From assembly GCF_009728935.1 (NCBI RefSeq), contig NZ_CP034235.1, positions 2,518,001 through 2,582,000 of the forward strand: a stretch of 64,000 bases of DNA. The letters are read 5' to 3'. Position 1 is the first letter of the stretch. Each line of letters opens with the position of its first letter. The position numbers were made by a program, and so were the translations under genes. The notes beneath the pieces were generated by a model. The model was not told where the DNA came from. It did no database searches and was given only the letters and a program-made list of their open reading frames with translations. The DNA is from Paenibacillus psychroresistens (lineage in GTDB: Bacteria; Bacillota; Bacilli; Paenibacillales; NBRC-103111). Shown piece after piece: positions 58,127 to 64,000 of this stretch.

Positions 58127-58182
58127 TTGACAAAAATAAAGCATTAAGATATGTTGTTATTAACGTTAATGTTAATGTTAAT
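58127..58182 (+). promoter_or_regulatory. Promoter and operators of the ABC importer operon
   Basis: A perfect TTGACA (58127) and TATGTT (58150) are spaced 17 nt. Three bases later comes the palindrome ATTAACGTTAAT (58159-58170), extended by two more direct GTTAAT hexamers to 58182. The leader of about 150 nt to the lipoprotein gene shows no other feature. Confidence 0.77.
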
Positions 58183-58330
58183 GTTCATTCAGTATTCTAA
58201 TGTAAAGTCATGATAAATGAAGGGGCGATGTCTGGCAGAATACTGAAAAGCTTATTTTTCATTATTTCAATTATGGGGAGTTATTTCACGATTACGATTT
58301 GAGCTTTTAAAAATTGGGAGGGACTTATAA

Positions 58331-59776
58331 ATGAAAAGAACGATATCTCTTGTCATGGTAGTGTTATTCACGTTTTCTATCCTCTTAGCCGGTTGTGCTA
58401 GTAAAGATGAGAGCACACAAACCCCAGTCAGTTCTGTAAGCGTTTCCGATTCACCAGCAACTACAGCTCCAATAGCAACTACAGCTCCAACAGTTACTGA
58501 AGAAAAGAAGGAGCCAGTCACGTTAACCTACTCAGGTTGGGGAAGTCCTGGTGAAAGGAAAGCAACTCAAGATGCAATTAATGGTTTTATGAAGAAATAT
58601 CCTTGGATTACAGTTAAATATATGAATATTCCAGATGAGAATGGCTCCTATGACACCAAGATGACAACAATGCTAGCAGCTAATCAGGCTCCAGATGCCG
58701 CCCTGTTCCATGGCAGTCTCGGATTGGTTTGGGCAGAACAGGGAAAATTGTTGAATATTATGGATTTTCTGAACAAGGATTCTGAAATAACTCCAGCTGA
58801 TATTCTGCCTCAGGCATTCTATTGCTGGGAAAAAGAAAAATGTATGGGAATGAATGGTGCTATTGAGGCCTTTGGACTTTTCTACAATAAGGACATGTTC
58901 AAGGATGCAGGTGTTGCAGATCTGCCAACATCAGCTGACAAGGCATTGACTTGGGAGCAATTTGTTGAGGTCTGCCAGAAGCTTACCTTGGATACAAAGG
59001 GAAGGAATGCACTTGACCCGAACTTTGACTTTAAGAATATTAAACAGTTCGGAGTAAATTTCGGAACTTGGGCATACAATCAATTTGTTTATATGAATGG
59101 TGGCTCATTACTTTCCGATGATGGTACAACATTCAATTTGAATCAGCCTGAGGCAATTGAAGGTATACAGAAATTGTCCGACCTCATGAACAAATATCAT
59201 GTAATGCCTTCCCCGGCTCAGCAGAAGAATATTGCAGGTGCAGCTACAGCATTGCTATCTAAGAAGGTGGCTATAGCTTTTGACGGTCAATGGGCTTTGC
59301 AGGATTTAACGATTGCTAAAGTTAATTTAGGCGTTGGCATTGTTCCTAAATTGAATAAAGTGGCGACTATGACACTGGGTGATCCACTTGTAATATTTAG
59401 TTCAACAAAACATCCTGAGGAAGCTTATCTGCTGCTTAAATGGTTCTGGAATCCTGAGAATACGTTAGATCTACAAAAAAGCGGGCTCTGGATGCCGATT
59501 CTGAAAAAGTGGTATACGGACCCGGCTCTTCTTGAAAAGTGGGCAAAGGGTAACGCGGCACATCCTGAAGGCTATATAGAAGCTATCGTAGACAATGCCT
59601 TTGCAAATGGTGTACCTTCACCGGACTATACGGTTAAAAATGTGCCTAATATCAATGCAATAATCGGACCAGCATTGGATAAGGTATGGCTTGGTCAAGA
59701 AACTGCTGAAAAGGCTTTAAATGATATTGCACCTAAAGTACAACCGCTAATCAAAGGTAAATATGAAAGACCTTAG
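58331..59776 (+). CDS. ABC transporter sugar-binding lipoprotein
   Basis: A 481-residue extracellular solute-binding protein (family 1). The lipoprotein signal ends in ILLAGC with Cys22 as the lipidated residue; a Ser/Thr/Ala-rich linker (residues 30-60) follows, then LTYSGWGSPGERKAT, DAALFHGSLGLVWAEQGKL, AFGLFYNKDMFKDAGV and KVAIAFDGQWALQD, typical of oligosaccharide binders. It delivers sugar to the two permeases downstream. GGGAGGG precedes the ATG. The substrate is inferred to be an arabinose oligosaccharide from neighbours. Confidence 0.9.
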   Translation: MKRTISLVMVVLFTFSILLAGCASKDESTQTPVSSVSVSDSPATTAPIATTAPTVTEEKKEPVTLTYSGWGSPGERKATQDAINGFMKKYPWITVKYMNIPDENGSYDTKMTTMLAANQAPDAALFHGSLGLVWAEQGKLLNIMDFLNKDSEITPADILPQAFYCWEKEKCMGMNGAIEAFGLFYNKDMFKDAGVADLPTSADKALTWEQFVEVCQKLTLDTKGRNALDPNFDFKNIKQFGVNFGTWAYNQFVYMNGGSLLSDDGTTFNLNQPEAIEGIQKLSDLMNKYHVMPSPAQQKNIAGAATALLSKKVAIAFDGQWALQDLTIAKVNLGVGIVPKLNKVATMTLGDPLVIFSSTKHPEEAYLLLKWFWNPENTLDLQKSGLWMPILKKWYTDPALLEKWAKGNAAHPEGYIEAIVDNAFANGVPSPDYTVKNVPNINAIIGPALDKVWLGQETAEKALNDIAPKVQPLIKGKYERP

Positions 59777-59796
59777 TTGTTAGACTCAACTAGAGC

Positions 59797-59818
59797 AGCC
59801 GGGTTTGATTACCCGGCT
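59797..59818 (+). other. Intercistronic hairpin between binding protein and permease
   Basis: AGCCGGG pairs with CCCGGCT around an 8-nt loop, without a T-run. In sugar ABC operons such hairpins protect the binding-protein mRNA or partly terminate, giving more binding protein than permease. Confidence 0.6.
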
Positions 59819-59847
59819 ACTTAATTTATAAAGGGTGTGAAGTTTGA

Positions 59848-60777
59848 ATGGTTGATAAAAATATACAAAAACTCAATCTTGGTTCGAGTAAGCATCGCAA
59901 AAAGGAAAATTTTTACGGAATATTATTTGCTTCACCGGCAATTCTCGGCTATTCGCTTTTTGTATTTTTACCTATGATCATAAGTCTTATCTATAGTTTT
60001 ACGGATTATGCAGTTGTGAATCAAACCAAGTTCGTCGGGTTGGATAATTATATCAATATGTTTTCCGGGGAAGATCCTTTTTTTTACAAATCTCTTGGGG
60101 TAACTTCCTATTATGTATTACTCAGTGTACCGCTTCAGATTATCTTTGCATTTTTTTTAGCTATTCTCCTGAATCAAAATATCAAAGGGAGGTCTATATT
60201 CCGGACTATTTTTTATTTACCTACGATTGTTCCGGTTGTTGCATCCTCGATGATTTGGTTGTGGCTCTATGACCCCGATCTAGGTGTTCTGAATAGTGTG
60301 CTTAGGACCCTTGGCCTGCCGACAAGCCAGTGGATATGGGCCGAGTCATCAGTCATACCCTCGTTAGCTATCATGAGTCTCTGGAGTATCGGAGGACAGG
60401 TTGTCATATTTCTTGCAGGATTGCAGGATGTTCCTGCCCATCTTTATGAATCTGCAGAAATAGATGGGAGTACATCCGTACAAAAGCTTCTGCATATCAC
60501 AATCCCTTTGATGACACCGACGATATTCTTCAACTTAATTATGAATTTTATCAATAGTTTTCAGATATTCAGCCAGGCTTATATTATGACAGATGGCGGT
60601 CCGAATAATGCAAGCCTTTTTTATGTGTTCTATTTATACAGAGAAGCATTCAAATTTTCTAAGCTCGGAAGTGCATTTGCCATTGGTTGGGTTTTGTTTA
60701 TGATCATACTCGTCCTAACTCTTCTGGTGCTCAGATCATCTTCCAAGTGGGTTTACTATGAAGGCGAGGTTAAATAA
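59848..60777 (+). CDS. ABC sugar transporter permease, MalF/UgpA type
   Basis: A 309-residue inner-membrane permease with six helices. The opening helix FYGILFASPAILGYSLFVFL, the fold segment FRTIFYLPTIVPVVASSMIW and the EAA loop YESAEIDGSTSVQKLLHITIP (residues about 205-225) are those of CUT1 permeases. It forms the channel with the next gene product. AAGGGTG precedes the ATG; its stop is one base before the next start. Confidence 0.92.
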   Translation: MVDKNIQKLNLGSSKHRKKENFYGILFASPAILGYSLFVFLPMIISLIYSFTDYAVVNQTKFVGLDNYINMFSGEDPFFYKSLGVTSYYVLLSVPLQIIFAFFLAILLNQNIKGRSIFRTIFYLPTIVPVVASSMIWLWLYDPDLGVLNSVLRTLGLPTSQWIWAESSVIPSLAIMSLWSIGGQVVIFLAGLQDVPAHLYESAEIDGSTSVQKLLHITIPLMTPTIFFNLIMNFINSFQIFSQAYIMTDGGPNNASLFYVFYLYREAFKFSKLGSAFAIGWVLFMIILVLTLLVLRSSSKWVYYEGEVK

Positions 60778-60778
60778 T

Positions 60779-61612
60779 ATGAAGAGAGAGACAAAGTTAA
60801 CTAAATTCGTTATATATTTTATCCTTATTGTTGGCTCCTTCATGTGTCTGTTCCCTCTTTACTGGATTGTCAGAAGTTCGTTAATGGAAATGGCCCAAAT
60901 TTTCGTAACGCCTCCAATATGGTTTCCAAAACCATTTGCTTTTTCAAATTACGTGGATGCATTAACAGCAATACCATTCTTTAAGTTTTTTGTGAATACT
61001 ATGATCATTGTGGTTTCGGTCGTTGCGGGCTCAGTCTTAGCGGCTTCAATATGTGCGTATAGCTTTGCCCGGATGAACTGGACAGGAAGAAAATTATTTT
61101 TTATCCTGATTCTATCAAGCATGATGATGCCACATGCAGTGACGATGATTCCAACATTTATAGGTTGGAGTAAGATCGGGGCTACGAATTCTTTCATCCC
61201 TTTAGCATTACCGATCTGGTTTGGTGGAGGAGCATTTAATATTTTTCTTCTCAGACAGTTCTTTATGTCTATACCTAAGGAATTGGATGAAGCTGCTTTT
61301 GTGGATGGTGCGTCGTACTTTAGAATTTATAGCACTATTATACTGCCACTTTCGAAATCGGCATTAATTGTAGTTGGACTTTTTGCGTTTCTTGGATCTT
61401 GGAATGATTTTATGGGACCTCTTATTTATCTGAATGACGAGTCAAAGTTTACTCTTTCATTGGGACTTCAGTTATTTAAGGGAATGTATTCGGCACAGTG
61501 GCACTTAATGATGGCTGCTACAGCTGTGGTGCTTGCTCCTACGCTAATTGTGTTTTTCATCGGCCAAAAATACATCATTGAGGGTATATCTATGACAGGA
61601 ATCAAAGGTTGA
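60779..61612 (+). CDS. ABC sugar transporter permease, MalG/UgpE type
   Basis: A 277-residue permease with six helices. LFPLYWIVRSSLME opens the conserved part; the EAA loop is LDEAAFVDGASYFRIYSTII near residue 180; the C-terminus EGISMTGIKG is standard. GCGAGG lies 9 nt before ATG 60779, preferred over the frame start inside the preceding gene. No ATP-binding subunit follows, so the importer must share an MsmK/UgpC-type ATPase encoded elsewhere, as is common in Firmicutes. Confidence 0.92.
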   Translation: MKRETKLTKFVIYFILIVGSFMCLFPLYWIVRSSLMEMAQIFVTPPIWFPKPFAFSNYVDALTAIPFFKFFVNTMIIVVSVVAGSVLAASICAYSFARMNWTGRKLFFILILSSMMMPHAVTMIPTFIGWSKIGATNSFIPLALPIWFGGGAFNIFLLRQFFMSIPKELDEAAFVDGASYFRIYSTIILPLSKSALIVVGLFAFLGSWNDFMGPLIYLNDESKFTLSLGLQLFKGMYSAQWHLMMAATAVVLAPTLIVFFIGQKYIIEGISMTGIKG

Positions 61613-61670
61613 CTATATAATTTCATTGGATGAAACTACGGGTTGGAGATCAGACTCTAGAGTTACAACT

Positions 61671-61705
61671 GGGTATGGATAGAGTTGCCAATCCATATCC
61701 TTTTG
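61671..61705 (+). terminator. Weak terminator after the ABC operon
   Basis: TATGGAT and ATCCATA form a 7-bp stem (extended with one mismatch) around a 10-nt loop, followed by CCTTTT. Confidence 0.5.
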
Positions 61706-61845
61706 ACTCTGATTGCGAGGTTGACCCCAAACCGCTAGTTCACTCCGAAAGGAGGGAAATTGCAATTATAAAATAGTCATTTATGAAAGCCCTTACATCA
61801 GAATAAAATTGTATCAGAATAACTATTTTAGGAGGAGAGATAGTG

Positions 61846-63397
61846 ATGTCAATAGGGAAAAGGGTAATAAAAACTAGGTTAGCTATAATGCTAATAGCAG
61901 CCATGATGCTGCAAATTATGGTTGTGTTTTCATCTGTAACGGTTTATGCGGCAGATTACACAATCGGTTCGGATGGTGTAAGGACCTATAAGCTTGTTTT
62001 TGATTCAGGTCTAAATGGTTACAAATTGCAGCTGGAAAACAGTACAACGGCACTTTGGAGTTCTAAGGACGGTTCAGCAGGAATTCGTGTGCTAGATTCA
62101 AGTAACAATATTGGAAGCTGGCAATATAAGGTATACAGCAGTGTTACTGCAATTACGGGAGGGTATAAGGCTGATGTAAGCTTAACTACAGTTAACGGAA
62201 GTGTATTGAATATTACAGATACTTACAAGTTAAATAGTATTTGACATATGGCTCACACACATTGAAACTAATAGTTAGAAGTGATAAAAATCCTGCATCT
62301 GCCGGAACCTATGTTAATGTGGACAGATTGGTGACTAGTAAAAACTATCTCAATAATAACTCATCAGGCGGGACGAGCAAGGTAGTTTCGAATCCTGGTT
62401 TTGAGACTGGTGACTTTACAGGCTGGTCAAAAACGGCAGGAACCCATGTATATACAGAAAGCAATGGATCTCAGCATGAAGGGATGGATGGATTTATAAG
62501 GAGATAACCTTTAAAGTGCCCACGGGTAGTACCAGTGCCGATATAGGGCTTGATGCACCGGCAGTTACGACCGGTTCATTAACTTGGGCATGTATCGATG
62601 ATCTAACTTTGACACTGATTACCCCCGTGAAGTATGAAGCGGAAAAGGCAGTCGTAATTAACGGAACGACTCAAACCAGCGTATCTGCCTCTAACGGTAA
62701 ATATGTAAGTGGAATTGCTAATTCAGACAGCAGTGTTACTTACAGGGTAAATGTTCCTGCATCTGCAACATACACAATGAATATACGTTATGCCAACGGT
62801 ACTGGAGCAAATTCTACAATGAATATGTCAGTTAACGAAGGAACAGCAACGGCAGTGACGTTTGCGCCGACAGCAGGTTGGGGGCAGTTTGTCGACAAGA
62901 GTGTAAGTGTGGTATTAAATCCCGGTGACAATTTGATTAAATTAGCTAAAGGGAGTACAGGGACTGTAGAGCTTGATTATATAGGCGAGTTCTTGGTATC
63001 AAGCCAGGCTTTAATAACAACTAGATATGAAGCAGAGAACGGAACGATATCGGGTGCTACAGTAGGGACTGCGTCAAATGCGTCAAATGCTCGTTATGTA
63101 AAGACCATTGACCTGAGCACTAGCTATGTCCAAATTGCAAACATTAACGCACCTACGGCAGGTACATACAAATTAACAATAGGTTATGCAAACGGAAGCG
63201 GAAGTACTTCAACACATACTATGACGGTTAATGGAGCCAGTGGTCCCACTGTTTCCTACCCCGTGACGGCTGGTTGGGGCAAATTTGGTTTGATAACGGT
63301 AAATGTGGCGCTAAACGCAGGCAATAATACTATAAAACTGCAAAAAGGCACTGGCTTTGCAGAACTGGACTATATAGAGGTTGCACAAACATTTTAA
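61846..63397 (+). pseudogene. Decayed secreted multi-CBM protein gene
   Basis: Three frames in a row. The first (from ATG 61846, GGAGGAGAG upstream) gives a signal peptide and the start of an extracellular enzyme-like domain and stops at 62244 after TYKLNSI. The second (about 62241-62507) begins abruptly in a carbohydrate-binding fold (YGSHTLKLIVRSDKNPA, GTYVNVDRLVTS) and NPGFETGDFTGW. From 62495 the third frame continues with YKEITFKVPTGSTSADIGL and two CBM35/CBM6-like domains (KYEAEKAVV, RYEAENGTISG). A catalytic domain is missing, implying an internal deletion plus at least one frameshift. It stands last in the carbohydrate locus. Confidence 0.75.
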
Positions 63398-63406
63398 CGA
63401 AAATAT

Positions 63407-63445
63407 ACGCCAAGCCTACGGTAGTGACCAGCTTGGCGTTTTTTC
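63407..63445 (+). terminator. Terminator after the decayed CBM gene
   Basis: ACGCCAAGC pairs with GCTTGGCGT around a 15-nt loop, then six T. It is intact although the gene is broken. Confidence 0.88.
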
Positions 63446-63540
63446 TTACTCTCTTTTATAGAGCCCTCATCAGAAAGACAAATCTTGATCGATAATCCCT
63501 CCATACATAATTAAAATTTTAGGAGTCTTTTTTGGTTCCA

Positions 63541-63682
63541 GAGATCGCCAGAACAAGCTGAGCTAAAGGAACAAATTGAACAGCTTGGCAGAAAATGCGT
63601 CATCATATCTTGTGATTTGGAAAACACAGAGCAGGTCAAGTCGGCAATACCGGAAGTTGTAAATCAATTCGGAGTTTGTTAA
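63541..63682 (+). pseudogene. Remnant of a short-chain dehydrogenase gene
   Basis: A frame of 46 codons with no start reads RSPEQAELKEQI, then EQLGRKCVIISCDLEN and TEQVKSAIPEVVNQFGV before a stop. This matches the region after the first strand of KduD-like SDR enzymes, up to the helix before the NAG motif. The N-terminal Rossmann part and the catalytic YxxxK part are absent. Apart from this fragment, two promoter/terminator sites and AT-rich sequence, 63446-63945 holds nothing recognised. Confidence 0.6.
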
Positions 63683-63784
63683 CGGTGGATGGCGGTTGGC
63701 TTGGCCGTTAAAAAATAATGATTAATAGATTCTTTGACTGAATACGTGGAAATCAGATGATCAAAATTCATAGCGATATATGTG

Positions 63785-63820
63785 CAGCGGACCCTTATAA
63801 ATTGGAGTCTGCTGTTTTTA
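63785..63820 (+). terminator. Terminator-like hairpin upstream of the DinB-family gene
   Basis: CAGCGGAC pairs with GTCTGCTG (one G-U pair) around a 14-nt loop, then TTTTTATAA. Possibly the original terminator of the lost SDR gene. Confidence 0.6.
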
Positions 63821-63860
63821 TAATAAAGATATAAAAGGTATTTTAAATTTGTAAGAACAC

Positions 63861-63889
63861 TTGTGCGCAATTAGAAAAAAAGGTAAAAT
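63861..63889 (+). promoter_or_regulatory. Promoter of the DinB-family gene
   Basis: TTGTGC and TAAAAT are spaced 17 nt, about 55 nt before the start codon. Confidence 0.6.
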
Positions 63890-63945
63890 ATAGATAAAGT
63901 TGTGGAGGTAGTGCGTTTGTAATCAAGCGAAGGGAGAACTAAATA

Positions 63946-64000
63946 ATGAAACTATTGTTTGAATATAATTGGCAAGTCCGAAATGAATGGTTTGAGTGGT
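63946..64000 (+). CDS. DinB-family protein, 3' truncated by the window
   Basis: Only 18 codons are visible: ATG behind AGGGAG, reading MKLLFEYNWQVRNEWFEW. This opening resembles DinB-family (damage-inducible, four-helix metal-binding) proteins of Paenibacillus, which often begin with a YNWQVRDEWF-type sequence. The family includes thiol-dependent S-transferases of unknown substrate. Too little is present to confirm. Confidence 0.5.
   Translation, partial: MKLLFEYNWQVRNEWFEW

Noticed and set aside
46000..58182. CcpA cre sites for the ATTAACGTTAAT palindromes
   Set aside because: The cre consensus has TGNAANCGNTNNCA; these lack the TG/CA edges at the required positions and share a locus-specific form.

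Overview
The window reads as chromosome of a spore-forming, low-to-mid GC Gram-positive bacterium, most likely Paenibacillus or a close relative. Four things point there: Bacillales gene order around ruvCAB-spoIID-queA-tgt-yajC-spoVB-comN-secD-secF-recJ-apt-relA-dtd-hisS-aspS, sporulation genes (safA, bofC, a SpoIID-domain protein, spoVB), GG(A)GG ribosome binding sites with many TTG/GTG starts, and two T-box leaders. No rRNA, tRNA, CRISPR array, transposase or prophage gene was seen. The taxon is inferred from gene content, not from a search.

Bases 1-4090 hold the end of a nitrate-assimilation unit (TrpD-like protein translationally coupled to a molybdopterin nitrate reductase) and a GAPDH. 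Bases 4100-9000 hold amino-acid genes: pheB, hom, thrB, pheA, ilvE. Bases 9100-32350 are the conserved housekeeping block: LysM spore protein and bofC, the Holliday-junction genes ruvC-ruvA-ruvB, a SpoIID-domain protein, queuosine genes queA-tgt, yajC, four membrane-protein genes (PAP2, TIGR04086, antiporter, spoVB), comN, secD-secF, a CDF transporter, recJ, apt, relA and dtd.

Bases 32350-35300 are accessory: an intergenic array of four helically phased GCACA-N5-TGTGC dyads, a membrane-anchored FAD oxidoreductase and a tiny, extremely acidic protein. Bases 35300-45850 hold argS and hisS-aspS, each behind its own promoter and T-box, then tcdA, an 88-nt hairpin element, rarA (with a GC-rich patch), an MFS transporter and a zinc-dependent phospholipase C-like protein.

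Bases 45850-63450 form a carbohydrate locus best read as L-arabinofuranoside use: secreted GH43-ricin enzyme, a frameshifted second propeller-ricin enzyme, two tandem LacI-family paralogs, a HAD phosphatase, a zinc alcohol dehydrogenase, a Gfo/Idh/MocA oxidoreductase, an intracellular GH127 beta-L-arabinofuranosidase-like enzyme, a CUT1-type ABC importer without its ATPase, and a decayed CBM gene. Four promoters in this locus share one design: an ATTAAC-type palindromic operator starting exactly 3 nt after the -10 box. This, with two paralogous repressors having the same recognition-helix core, defines a compact local regulon and is the most system-like discovery here. The window ends in an SDR gene remnant and the start of a DinB-family gene.
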